From positions 62,001 through 126,000 of the forward strand of contig JANQPX010000013.1 in NCBI GenBank assembly GCA_028285265.1: a stretch of DNA of 64,000 bases. Reading direction: 5' to 3'. The notes under the pieces are model-generated. The model saw only the letters and a list, made by a program, of their open reading frames with translations. It ran no database searches and had not been told where the DNA came from. Position 1 is the first letter of the stretch. The number at the start of each line of letters is the position of its first letter. The stretch is from Geminicoccaceae bacterium. Its GTDB lineage: Bacteria > Pseudomonadota > Alphaproteobacteria > Geminicoccales > Geminicoccaceae. The translations under genes and the position numbers were made by a program. Positions 44,766 through 53,619 of the stretch are shown here, piece after piece.

Positions 44766-45212
44766 CTATTTCTCCAGTGGGATTGAACTCTTTGACGACA
44801 CGTCCAGCATGCCGAGGCAATCCAGCTCAGCGCCGGTGCTATTCGCACAATTCGGAAGCGCGTTGACCAACATGCTACCGATCTGATTGCAAGCAAGATC
44901 GTTCATAAGAAATGACGCCACGACTTTTTTATCGTCGTACAGTGGCGCCATGTCGAGAAGAAGCCGACGAGCATGCACACCTTTGTCGTCAAACAATACG
45001 AGATCGACCTGAAATCTATTCAGTTGGTGGCCACTTTGGTTGTCAAATAAAAAGAGAGAGTTACACCCTTGCTCTGTGTCCTCTGCTTTATTCAGCTCAA
45101 TGCTTATCATGCCATCGGCAGCAACTAACGCAGAGGATCCGAAGACAAGTGCCACAGCCAACGTCATCAAGAGTTGAGCGTGCTTTGACAGACAGCCGAA
45201 AGAGCGTTTCAT
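44766..45212 (-). CDS. Small exported protein with four cysteines
   Basis: A 148-residue protein with a Sec signal peptide (hydrophobic LLMTLAVALVFGSSALV, cleavage near VAAD). The mature part resembles a small exported family common in alphaproteobacteria: SIELNKAEDTEQGCNSLFLF, VDLVLFDDKGVHARRLLLD, then LACNQIGSMLVN. The cysteines in GCNS, ACNQ, NCAN and DCLG suggest two disulfides in the periplasm. Function unknown. Convergent with mcl2 and divergent from mch. Confidence 0.75.
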   Translation of the reverse strand: MKRSFGCLSKHAQLLMTLAVALVFGSSALVAADGMISIELNKAEDTEQGCNSLFLFDNQSGHQLNRFQVDLVLFDDKGVHARRLLLDMAPLYDDKKVVASFLMNDLACNQIGSMLVNALPNCANSTGAELDCLGMLDVSSKSSIPLEK

Positions 45213-45454
45213 TGTTATTGCTTACCCGCATTTTGCCACAGCGTACGATGACATCGACATGGTAACAAGTCCTCGCCACTTCAATAGCTTGCGCATTCAT
45301 GCCCGAGCAACTCCACTCTTGATGGCAGACGCGTACAAGGCTACAGAAATTCGTAAAATACCCAGCGTCGCTTTTGCCATCGAGCAAGGAGATCGCTCCT
45401 AGCATCCCGCGGGCTATCCAACACGTAGACATCCCCATCAATCAGGTTTTTTGC

Positions 45455-46504
45455 ATGACCAAGACCGTCAGTGGCCGCTTTTTCGAAGATTTCGCGCTCG
45501 GCGACGATATTCACCACGCGACGCCGCGCACTGTCACCGATGCCGATGCCGCGCTCTATCTGGCGTTGACGGGATCACGCTTTGGCATTCATTGTTCCGA
45601 GATGCTAGCGCGTATGGCCGGCTTGCCGCGCTCACCCCTTGAGGATCTTTTGACGTTTCACATGGTGTTTGGACGCAGCGTACCCGATGTTTCGTTGAAC
45701 GCTGTCGCCAACCTCGGCTATGCCGACGGCCGCTTTGGCGCCCTCCTCTATCCCGGCGATACCCTACTCGCGAGCTCGAAGGTGATCGGCGTCAAGCAGA
45801 ACTCCAACGGCAAGACGGGCACCGTCTGGGTTGAAACCCGTGCCAGCAAGGATGATGGTCGGGAAATTCTCCGCTTCAACCGTTGGGTCATGGTCAACAA
45901 GAGGGACCCAGACCATCCGGCACCTGAGGCCGTTGTTCCTGACCTACCTGACCATGTCGATGCCGGTCAGCTGAGCGTGCCGCCAGGCTTGCGCCCGCGC
46001 CATTATGACCGTGTGCTCGCTGGTTCCATGCACCGCTTCGACAGCTATGTCATCGGTGAGAAGATCGATCATGTCGATGGCATGACGATCGACGAGGCCG
46101 AACATCGCCTCGCCACACGGCTCTATCAGAATACGGCACGCGTTCATTTCAACAACCATCGGGAAAAGGATGGCCGCTTTGGCCGTTGTATCGTCTATGG
46201 CGGCCATGTCCTGAGTATCGCGCGTGCGCTCTCCTTCAATGGGCTCGGCAACATTTTGCACATCGCTGCCATCAATGCCGGCACCCACGCCAACCCCGCC
46301 TTTGCCGGCGACACCATCTACGCTTGGTCGGAAATTCTCGATAAGGCGGAATTGCCCGGCCATCCGGACTTGGGTGCGCTTCGCATCCGTCTGGTCGCCA
46401 CCAAGGATCGCCCTTGCGATACATTTCCCTTGAAGCTGGACGACGGCAAATACGACCCTGACGTCCTTCTCGACTTCGACTATTGGGGCATCCTTCCCCG
46501 CTGA
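45455..46504 (+). CDS. mch: Mesaconyl-CoA hydratase (beta-methylmalyl-CoA dehydratase)
   Basis: A 349-residue double hot-dog MaoC protein matching Rhodobacter Mch over its length: SGRFFEDFALGDDIHHATPRT, FHMVFGRSVPDVSLNAVANLGYADGRFGA, YEVIGE-like VIGEKIDHVDGMTIDEAEH, NTARVHFN and FAGDTIYAWSEIL. It hydrates mesaconyl-C1-CoA to methylmalyl-CoA in the ethylmalonyl-CoA pathway for acetyl-CoA assimilation. The ATG at 45455 fits homology; the longer frame to 45374 adds an unconserved 27 residues. Confidence 0.93.
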   Translation: MTKTVSGRFFEDFALGDDIHHATPRTVTDADAALYLALTGSRFGIHCSEMLARMAGLPRSPLEDLLTFHMVFGRSVPDVSLNAVANLGYADGRFGALLYPGDTLLASSKVIGVKQNSNGKTGTVWVETRASKDDGREILRFNRWVMVNKRDPDHPAPEAVVPDLPDHVDAGQLSVPPGLRPRHYDRVLAGSMHRFDSYVIGEKIDHVDGMTIDEAEHRLATRLYQNTARVHFNNHREKDGRFGRCIVYGGHVLSIARALSFNGLGNILHIAAINAGTHANPAFAGDTIYAWSEILDKAELPGHPDLGALRIRLVATKDRPCDTFPLKLDDGKYDPDVLLDFDYWGILPR

Positions 46505-46571
46505 CCAAGCGGGATGGTCTTGTTCACCCGGGCCGGCCCAAGGTTGCCTTCGGAAAACGTTGGGCCCTGGC

Positions 46572-47123
46572 TTAGGCTGGATCGATCTCATCAGCTGGGA
46601 CATCGACGCCGTTCCGGCGGGGCCAGGTCATATCGTGGAGCACAGCATCGCGATCGCCCCCATGATCATAGATGACGAAGCCAGCTTTCTGATAGACGGA
46701 GAGCGCATTGGGATGGTCGAGGTCACAGGTATGAACCCAAAGGCGTGACGGCCGAAAGGACCAGGCTCGATCCACGGTCCAGTCCAGCGCAAAGCGACCG
46801 AGCCCCTTGCCGATGAAGTCTGGCGCCAAGCCAAAGTAAAGAAGCTCGATCTCGGGCAACGCTCTCAGGTCCAGCTCCATCAGACCTGCTGGCACGCCCT
46901 CGACCCAAGGTACATTCACCTCAACCTTTGCATCCCGAACATGTCCAGCAAGCGTCTGGTCGTCCATCAAACGACGGCCGGTCCAATTCCAATCACCGCC
47001 GACGGTGTCATAGAGATAGCGGTAAAAGGACAGGGTCGGATCAACCGCCCGCCGAACTTCGACACCGTCCCGCGGCGTCGCCGGCAGCCTGTCGGGCGGC
47101 GCACGCATTTCAAGGTAGGTCAC
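46572..47123 (-). CDS. GNAT-family N-acetyltransferase
   Basis: A 183-residue GNAT enzyme. The acetyl-CoA loop is seen around YFGLAPDFIGKGLGRFALDW (Q/RxxGxG-type GKGLG), followed by LWVHTCDLDHPNALSVYQKAGF, the usual strand-helix end. GTG at 47123 is preferred because GGAG is 4 bases upstream and it avoids overlap with sseA; the longer frame to 47207 would run into the end of sseA. The acceptor substrate is unknown. Confidence 0.8.
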   Translation of the reverse strand: MTYLEMRAPPDRLPATPRDGVEVRRAVDPTLSFYRYLYDTVGGDWNWTGRRLMDDQTLAGHVRDAKVEVNVPWVEGVPAGLMELDLRALPEIELLYFGLAPDFIGKGLGRFALDWTVDRAWSFRPSRLWVHTCDLDHPNALSVYQKAGFVIYDHGGDRDAVLHDMTWPRRNGVDVPADEIDPA

Positions 47124-47170
47124 ATGGCTCCGGATCCATCCCCGAATGCGCCGATCGGCCTTCGCCTCGA

Positions 47171-48019
47171 TCACGTTTCGATCGGCGTATCGGCTCGGCC
47201 GCCCCATTCGGTCCAGGATCCATCATAGACGGCGACATCGGGCACACCGAGTTGGTAGAGTGCGAGGGCAAGCGTGCAAGCTGTTACGCCGGAACCGCAG
47301 GTCGTCGCAATCGACTTTCTCGGGTCGATGCCCGCCTCCGCAAACCGCTTTTGCAACAAATTGACCGGCAGAAACGTGCCATCAGGCGCGACCAAATCTC
47401 CATGCGGTACATTCAGACTATGCGGAATGTGGCCGGCCCGCATACCGGCCCGAGGCTCAACTTCCTCCCCCCGAAATCGCCCGGCTGAACGCGCATCAAC
47501 GAGTTGCTCTGTCGGATTGACGACATGGGCTCGGATCTGGTCCAGGTCGCGATAGAGGAGATTGTTCTGCCTGGCAGTGAAGTGTCGCTCCGTCGGCGTG
47601 ACGGGATGATCGTCGATCTGATGCCCTTCAGCCCGCCATTTCCCAAGCCCGCCGTCGAGCACGACGACGTCATCATGCCCGAACATCCGAAACATCCACC
47701 ATGCCCGAGCACTCGCTGAAAACCGATTATTGTCGTAGCAAACAATACGGACGCCATCGCCCAACCCAAGCTTTCGGACTCGACTCGAGAACTTCGCCGC
47801 ATCCGGCACCATATGAGGCAGCTCGTTCTTCTCATCCGCGACGTCGTCGATATCGAAAAAAACGGCCCCTGGAATATGGGCCTCCTCATATTCGGCGTGA
47901 GGATTACGTTTCAGCGTCGGCAGCGTGTAGGTCGCATCGACAACGCGGATGTCAGGAGCATTGAGATGCTCGGCGAGCCAAGCAGTGGTGACTAAGGCGT
48001 TGGGGCTTGCTGTCGACAT
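47171..48019 (-). CDS. sseA: 3-mercaptopyruvate / thiosulfate sulfurtransferase
   Basis: A 282-residue protein with two rhodanese domains. The C-terminal one has the active-site loop ATTCGSGVTACTLAL; CGSG[VT] is the mercaptopyruvate-type loop of SseA. The N-terminal domain has RVVDATYTLPTLKRNPHAEYEEAHIPGAVFFDID, typical for the family. Cytoplasmic. It transfers sulfur from 3-mercaptopyruvate to an acceptor. Upstream of the GNAT gene on the same strand. Confidence 0.9.
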   Translation of the reverse strand: MSTASPNALVTTAWLAEHLNAPDIRVVDATYTLPTLKRNPHAEYEEAHIPGAVFFDIDDVADEKNELPHMVPDAAKFSSRVRKLGLGDGVRIVCYDNNRFSASARAWWMFRMFGHDDVVVLDGGLGKWRAEGHQIDDHPVTPTERHFTARQNNLLYRDLDQIRAHVVNPTEQLVDARSAGRFRGEEVEPRAGMRAGHIPHSLNVPHGDLVAPDGTFLPVNLLQKRFAEAGIDPRKSIATTCGSGVTACTLALALYQLGVPDVAVYDGSWTEWGGRADTPIET

Positions 48020-48140
48020 CCCGATTCTCGCAACGGTTCAACTCGCCTTAAGTCATAGCGATCGACTAATCGTGTCGCAATCGCCGAACCGAGATAATCA
48101 TATCAGCCGCCAGGCCACCATCCCGGCGTCTCAGGCAAAT

Positions 48141-49598
48141 TCAGGTCAACAAATGGATGCCATCGCCGGGAAGAACAGCATCAGCAATGTTCACGACGGC
48201 CTCGGCATCGCCCAAAACCTGCGCCGCGGGAATGGAAACTGCCGCCTCGGCCCCTTCGACAAGAAGCTGCCCGCCAGTTTCGCGCACCTCATCAATCGTG
48301 TCCAACACGCCGTCAGCTTCGCGGATATCACGCCAGCCATCGCTGGCAGCGTCACCGATTTCTCCATAGGCTTCGCGCGCTTCCAACGATGATCCATTCA
48401 AGCCGGCGATGACAGGTGGCTCAGTGAAGTCAGGTTGCTGCTGCGTGAATTGCCTATTCCACTCATCGATCGAATGGACCGTCTCACCGTCAGCGACGCT
48501 GACGAAATTGCCGTGTTCGTCTGTGTTGATGGTTACAGCGATATCGGCGATATCGCGATCAAAGCCTCCCATCAAATTCAAAAATGGGGTCGCAATCGAT
48601 GGAGGTCCTCCTGTCCCCAAAAAGACCGACTGTCCGCTGGGATCGGTGATAAAGGCTTCGGTCGCCGGGAAGTTGTCACCGGTAAGTTGCCCCGAAATGG
48701 TAAGCGTCTGTGCATCTCGATCATCGACCACACGGAGATCGGTCACCACATCGATTGCCGGTGCGGGATTGATGTCGAATACGCCAAGACCAAGAAGCTC
48801 GCCATAAGCATCCTTGCCTCGATGCTTCGTGCGGACATCAACGGTCGTGGTGTTGCCATCACGATCAACATTCTGTGACAGAACCTCCACGCTCGGCGTC
48901 TCCTGAGGTTGCCAGAACGGTGTCAGATGATGAACGCTGGGATCGCTCTCAGCATCGACGTCTGACGACGTCACCGCATTTGTCGCCTCGGTGTCGAAGG
49001 TGATGGTGCTGTGAATACGAGATGTCACGTCAGGATCAGTCGAATAGCCACGATCGTCGCCTTGAAAACCTGCTCCAAAGGACTCGTGGGGCGCGAAGGA
49101 TCGGGTCGAGATGACATAGGTGTGATCATTGGCCGGCCCCGCGTCATCCGTGCCTTCCGCTGCCGGTTGTAAGGCAGCAAGCTCTGCCTCGACCTCGCCC
49201 AACTCAGCCATCATCGCCGACGTGGCATAGCCTCCTGATGTGCCGAGCGCGCCGATGTCGCGCTGGAGATCGGCCGCGCGATTCTCGAGATCGATCACCT
49301 TGTTCTGGCGATCAGCAGCCATATTGTAAAATTTCTGATCCGATGGGTCGTCGGCACGCTTTGGCTCGACATGCGGCTTCGGCGAAGCGCTCGAAGACGA
49401 CGTTGGCGCTGTGGACTTGCTCTGGGCAGCGAGCGCAGCGTCGAACCGCTCTAAGGCATCTTTGTTGCCATGATCTGCGGCACGAACATAAAATTTGCGA
49501 TCGGACGCATCGACAGGAGTCGTCGTGGGCTTTGGTGTCTCTTGAGGGGCTTTCGGCAAATTATCGACACGGTACATTCCGTCAATCAGCATAACCAT
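48141..49598 (-). CDS. Large protein of unknown function with two N-terminal repeats
   Basis: A 485-residue protein. Two copies of a motif SD.KFY..AAD..NK..L lie at residues 32-50 and 86-104, linked by a Ser/Pro-rich stretch, then a short coiled-coil-like segment (residues 100-145). A middle part (170-390) looks beta-rich: GFQGDDRGYSTDPDVTSR, TITFDTEATNAV, TLTISGQLTGDN. The last 50 residues are hydrophobic and Ala/Val-rich. There is no signal peptide. ATG at 49598 has GGAG 7 bases upstream; GTG at 49619 is weaker. No family recognised with certainty; a secreted effector is possible. Confidence 0.65.
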   Translation of the reverse strand: MVMLIDGMYRVDNLPKAPQETPKPTTTPVDASDRKFYVRAADHGNKDALERFDAALAAQSKSTAPTSSSSASPKPHVEPKRADDPSDQKFYNMAADRQNKVIDLENRAADLQRDIGALGTSGGYATSAMMAELGEVEAELAALQPAAEGTDDAGPANDHTYVISTRSFAPHESFGAGFQGDDRGYSTDPDVTSRIHSTITFDTEATNAVTSSDVDAESDPSVHHLTPFWQPQETPSVEVLSQNVDRDGNTTTVDVRTKHRGKDAYGELLGLGVFDINPAPAIDVVTDLRVVDDRDAQTLTISGQLTGDNFPATEAFITDPSGQSVFLGTGGPPSIATPFLNLMGGFDRDIADIAVTINTDEHGNFVSVADGETVHSIDEWNRQFTQQQPDFTEPPVIAGLNGSSLEAREAYGEIGDAASDGWRDIREADGVLDTIDEVRETGGQLLVEGAEAAVSIPAAQVLGDAEAVVNIADAVLPGDGIHLLT

Positions 49599-49690
49599 CA
49601 AGCAACTCCACGAAATCACATCTCTATCTTGAAATGTTCATGGCGCATGCTCTGACGGACAACAATTAAAAATTGCCATCAACGTCCTGA

Positions 49691-49706
49691 AAAAAATCGA
49701 TTTTTT
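49691..49706. promoter_or_regulatory. Perfect 16-base AT palindrome
   Basis: AAAAAATCGATTTTTT reads the same on both strands and lies in the AT-rich gap between cysK and the gene at 48141-49598, about 95 bases ahead of that gene's start. It could bend DNA or bind a regulator, or serve as a hairpin. Confidence 0.3.
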
Positions 49707-49784
49707 CTTTAAGGCTGCAAGAGAAATCAATCGTTCAATCTTTGAGAGAAAAGATCGAACGCCTCTCTCATGCGCCGCAGACGA

Positions 49785-50789
49785 TCAGACGGTTTCCAAC
49801 CATGGTGGTACCGGCAGACCCTTTTCTCTTAGGAACACAGGATTGAACATCTTGCTCTGATAACGATTGCCGTAGTCGCAAAGGATCGTGACGATGGTGT
49901 GACCAGGCCCCATCTGTTTTGCCAGACGGATTGCGCCAGCGACATTGATCCCTGACGAGCCACCGAGGATCAGGCCTTCCTCGGTGACGAGGTTGAAACA
50001 GATCTCCAACGCTTCGGCATCTGGAACCTGGAACCAGGCATCGATCGGCGCTCCTTCCAGGTTCTTAGTGATCCGCCCCTGGCCGATCCCTTCGGTGATC
50101 GAGTTGCCTTCTGCCTTGAGTTCGCCGCAGGCAAAATGATTAAAAATTGCGGAACCAAGCGGGTCAGCAAGCGCGATTTGAATGTCCTTGTTTCGGTCTT
50201 TGAGGGCCATGCCTACCCCCGCAAGGGTGCCACCCGAACCAACAGCAGCGACAAAACCGTCAACCGTACCCTTGGTTTGATCCCAGATCTCGGGACCTGT
50301 GCTTTCGATATGGGCCTGTCGATTGGCAACATTGTCGAACTGATTGGCCCAGATAGCGCCATTCGGCTCTTTCTCAGCGAGCTCTTCAGCCAAACGACCA
50401 CTATAGCGGACATAGTTGTTGGGATCGCGATAGGGCACAGCGGGAACGAGAATGAGTTCGGCACCGCAAAGTCGGAGCATGTCCTTCTTCTCTTGACTTT
50501 GCGTCTCCGGCATGACGATCACCGACCGGTAGCCAAGCGCATTACCAACCAACGAGAGACCGATACCGGTATTACCGGCGGTGCCCTCGACAATGGTGCC
50601 GCCCGGGCGCAGCTGACCTCGCTTTTCCGCGTCGCGAATGATCCAGAGCGCTGCGCGATCCTTCACCGACTGGCCAGGATTTAAGAACTCGGCTTTGCCG
50701 AGGATGGTGCAGCCGGTTTCTTCGGAAGCCCGCTTGAGGTGCACCAATGGCGTGTTGCCAACGAGGTCAACAAAACTCTTACCTTGCAT
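49785..50789 (-). CDS. cysK: Cysteine synthase A (O-acetylserine sulfhydrylase)
   Basis: A 334-residue PLP enzyme that makes cysteine from O-acetylserine and sulfide. The PLP lysine is in NPGQSVKDRAA, the substrate loop in EGTAGNTGIGL, and the phosphate-binding glycines in VGSGGTLAGVGM. The C-terminal half contains GGSSGINVAGAIRLA. It belongs to the alphaproteobacterial long CysK branch beginning GKSFVDLVGNTPLVHLKRA. ATG at 50789 has GGAG 6 bases upstream; the frame continues 48 codons upstream without homology. Alone after the Dus gene. Confidence 0.9.
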   Translation of the reverse strand: MQGKSFVDLVGNTPLVHLKRASEETGCTILGKAEFLNPGQSVKDRAALWIIRDAEKRGQLRPGGTIVEGTAGNTGIGLSLVGNALGYRSVIVMPETQSQEKKDMLRLCGAELILVPAVPYRDPNNYVRYSGRLAEELAEKEPNGAIWANQFDNVANRQAHIESTGPEIWDQTKGTVDGFVAAVGSGGTLAGVGMALKDRNKDIQIALADPLGSAIFNHFACGELKAEGNSITEGIGQGRITKNLEGAPIDAWFQVPDAEALEICFNLVTEEGLILGGSSGINVAGAIRLAKQMGPGHTIVTILCDYGNRYQSKMFNPVFLREKGLPVPPWLETV

Positions 50790-50929
50790 CCCACTCTCCT
50801 GTCCCCAGCGGGGACATGTTTGCTGTCTCTCGAGCCTAGATGACGCAGCTTTTTGGCTCAAGCGGTGGCGATGGACGCGAACGCCGGATGCAAGAGGTCC
50901 CAATCTGCTGCAAAGCCGCCAAGACGTGA

Positions 50930-52090
50930 TCAACCGCCGGAGAAAGCGGCCAGCGGTTCGGCACCAATTGGCATCGGATCGTCACGATTGGCAAGAAAAC
51001 CCTCTGGCAGCGCAACTTTCTGCGGATTACCGGCTTTGCCGCGCGGCGCCTTGAGCACATTCGGATCAACCTCAAGCTCGGGATCCAGCCCACTGGCAAG
51101 GTCCTCCAGCTCTTGCAGGCTTTGCACACGGCAAAGCCTTTGTCGTTCAGCCGGTGACACTGCGTAACCCAGGACGTACCAGCTTGCATGCTTCCTAAAC
51201 TCAGGCATCGCCAGGTCTTCACCACGTAGGTCGACCAGCAAGCGTGCATGTTCGACCATAACGTCAGCAACCCCGCCGAGGGTCGGTACCGGTAAAGGAC
51301 TGCGCCCATCAAAAAGATCAGCGAGTTCGCGAAATAGCCACGGACGTCCAAGACAACCGCGCCCTATGACAACACCATCGCAGCCGGTTTCGCGGATCAT
51401 CGCGAGGGCATCACCCGCCTCGAAGATATCACCATTGCCAAGCACCGGGATCGATGTAACGGCGGCCTTGAGCTCCCCAATGCGCGCCCAATCGGCCTTC
51501 CCAGAGTAAAGCTGCGCCGCCGTGCGGGCGTGCAAGGCGATGGCGGACACCCCTTCGCCTTCCGCAATTCGGCCTGCCTCCAAAAAGGTTTGAAGGTTTT
51601 GATCAACGCCGAGGCGCATCTTGACGGTGATTGGCACACTGCCGGCATGGCGCACCGCTTCGGCCAAGATCTCTCGGAACAGGGCCCGGCGGAGCGGCAG
51701 CGCGGCGCCGCCGCCCTTTCTGGTAATCTTGCGCACCGGACAGCCAAAATTGAAATCGATGTGGTCAACCCTGCTCTGGCTCACGAGCTTCTCGACAGCA
51801 CGTCCGGTCCAGTATGGATCCGTCGCGTACAGCTGAATGCTGCGCGGATCTTCGTCCGGCGCGAAATGACTGATCTCCCGCGAGCGCGGCCAGTCTTCGA
51901 CAATGCCACGCGCCGTGGCCATTTCACTCACATAGAGCCCGGCCCCAAAACGCCGGCACAGTTTCCTGAACGCTGCATTGGTGATCCCTGCCATTGGTGC
52001 CAGTACCACCGGCGGCCAAACTTGCAGCTCTCCTAGTGTGGCTGGGCCGATCGACTTGACCTGATCAAGTTGTTCGCTAGTCGGGTGCAT
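50930..52090 (-). CDS. tRNA-dihydrouridine synthase, actinobacterial-like
   Basis: A 386-residue FMN enzyme reducing uridine in tRNA D-loops. Dus motifs are complete: LAPMAGITNAAFR, IDFNFGCPVRKITRKGGGAAL with catalytic Cys, VKMRLGVD, ALHARTAAQLYSGKADW and GNGDIFEAGDAL. It is longer than the NifR3/DusB of most alphaproteobacteria (about 320-335). Its C-terminus, with PRGKAGNPQKVALPEGFL and a final SGG, looks like actinobacterial Dus proteins. ATG at 52090 is taken; a TTG at 52156 also opens the frame. It is not linked to ntrB or ntrC. Confidence 0.88.
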   Translation of the reverse strand: MHPTSEQLDQVKSIGPATLGELQVWPPVVLAPMAGITNAAFRKLCRRFGAGLYVSEMATARGIVEDWPRSREISHFAPDEDPRSIQLYATDPYWTGRAVEKLVSQSRVDHIDFNFGCPVRKITRKGGGAALPLRRALFREILAEAVRHAGSVPITVKMRLGVDQNLQTFLEAGRIAEGEGVSAIALHARTAAQLYSGKADWARIGELKAAVTSIPVLGNGDIFEAGDALAMIRETGCDGVVIGRGCLGRPWLFRELADLFDGRSPLPVPTLGGVADVMVEHARLLVDLRGEDLAMPEFRKHASWYVLGYAVSPAERQRLCRVQSLQELEDLASGLDPELEVDPNVLKAPRGKAGNPQKVALPEGFLANRDDPMPIGAEPLAAFSGG

Positions 52091-52368
52091 CCGGGACGAC
52101 GATCTATTTTGCTCGAAGGCTGATGATGGCTGGACCTTAGCGTGAATCCAGAACAAAGGCGAACATCAGCGCGGTGCGGCCATTGCGGCCGAGGCTGTGA
52201 TCACCGTCCCTAGCGGCCTAAGGCCCCACGACATCGGTGATCATCGCAGAATACCCGGTCTCTCATGATGCATCATCATGAAAAATTCTTCCTTAGCGCG
52301 CATATCAATAGGATAAAATAGTGTTATAGTTGATAATCATCTGATCGCTTTTGAGAGTTGTTGGCTCC
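52091..52368. other. Divergent regulatory region between dus and SDR
   Basis: A 278-base spacer with an AT-rich right end, including TAAAAT (52314-52319) and TATAGT (52325-52330), each 5 of 6 for a -10 element. No matching -35 was found. ATGATGCATCAT (52265-52276) is a perfect 12-base palindrome. Confidence 0.35.
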
Positions 52369-53184
52369 ATGAGTAGGTTTGATTTAAAGGACCGCGTGAT
52401 CGTCGTCACAGGCGGCCTCGGTCAACTCGGCCATGCCTTTGCTGTTGGTCTCGCCGATGAAGGCGCCAAGGTTGCCGTCTTTGACCTGACCACCGACCGC
52501 GCCCGCATCCACGCTCGCTATGGTGACCACCTCGACAATCCCAATCTCCAGTTCGTCAAAGCAGACGTCACCAGCCGGTCGTCGCTAGAAGACGGTCTGG
52601 CTGACGTGATCGAGCATTTTGGATCCGTGCCCCACGGTTTGATCAATAATGCCGGCATCGACACGACGCCGGACGCACCGCCGGATGTCACTGGCCCCTT
52701 CGAAGATTTTCCAGAGGCGACCTTCGACCACGTCATGAATGTGAACACCAAGGGTGTTATGCAATGCTGTCAGGTCATTGGCGGTGCCATGGCCAAAGCG
52801 GGGCGTGGTTCGATCATCAATGTCGGCTCGATTTACGGCGTGGTCTCGCCGGATCAAGGCCTCTATGAGGACCGACGTAAAAACGGCGAGGTGTTCTTTA
52901 AACCAGCAGCCTATTCTGTGTCGAAGTCAGCCCTGTATAACCTCACCCGTTACCTCGCGACCTATTGGGCTCCCAACGGTGTGCGCACCAACATCGTCAC
53001 GCTAGCTGGCGTGTTCAATGACCAGCATGCCGGCTTTCAAGAGCGATACCGTGCCAAAGTGCCCTTAGGCCGCATGGCGATGGCGACCGAGTATGTGGGT
53101 GGCATGGTCTTTCTGCTCTCCGACGCCTCGTCCTATACGACCGGTGCCAACCTGGTCATGGACGGCGGCTTCACAGCCTGGTGA
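52369..53184 (+). CDS. SDR oxidoreductase of a nonulosonate/surface-glycan cluster
   Basis: A 271-residue classical SDR: TGGLGQLGHAFAVGLA cofactor loop, NNAGID, Ser in INVGSIYGVVSPD, and YSVSKSAL with Tyr and Lys. The VSPDQGLYED insertion after the catalytic Ser resembles PtmA-type SDRs found in legionaminate and related flagellin-sugar clusters. ATG at 52369 fits the family start. It precedes the NeuB-like and NeuA-like genes by 435 bases on the same strand. Confidence 0.88.
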   Translation: MSRFDLKDRVIVVTGGLGQLGHAFAVGLADEGAKVAVFDLTTDRARIHARYGDHLDNPNLQFVKADVTSRSSLEDGLADVIEHFGSVPHGLINNAGIDTTPDAPPDVTGPFEDFPEATFDHVMNVNTKGVMQCCQVIGGAMAKAGRGSIINVGSIYGVVSPDQGLYEDRRKNGEVFFKPAAYSVSKSALYNLTRYLATYWAPNGVRTNIVTLAGVFNDQHAGFQERYRAKVPLGRMAMATEYVGGMVFLLSDASSYTTGANLVMDGGFTAW

Positions 53185-53619
53185 TACGGTGCTCATGCGC
53201 GCTGCTCCTCAACGTCTAGATCACGTCAATCGTATGACGTCGGTCGACCGAAGACGTAGCGACCGATGATCGGCTCCTAAGTCGACATCTTCACCAACGG
53301 TCCGTTCAAGGCATCTTGCTTCAACCTTCAATGATCCCTGGGCTCGTCGAACGAGCCGGCGCCTTCCCAGCTCCGAAAACACCGGCATAAGATTCTGAGA
53401 ATATGTATTATAAGTTGTATATCTTTCTATTTTATTCTTGTTTTAGTTGTGTTACACCGAGCTGCGGTGAAGCGCTGCAGGTCGGTGGTCCGATGCCCCT
53501 GGGGGCCTCGACATTGCCTTCGACGACGCGTGAGCAGTGGTCCAGCAGCGACAGCTCGGGCGAAACGTGAGGTCGACGCGTGCTTGCCGATAGCGAACCG
53601 CCGGGAAAAGGGGTCACCG
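53185..53619. other. Intergenic region before the NeuB-like gene
   Basis: 435 bases. GGCTCGT (53341-53347) and ACGAGCC (53351-53357) form a 7-base hairpin, possibly the end of the SDR transcript though lacking a T-tract. A strongly AT-rich block at 53395-53450 probably holds the promoter of the NeuB-NeuA-phosphatase operon. The frame from 53449 upstream of the real start has no homology. Confidence 0.4.
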
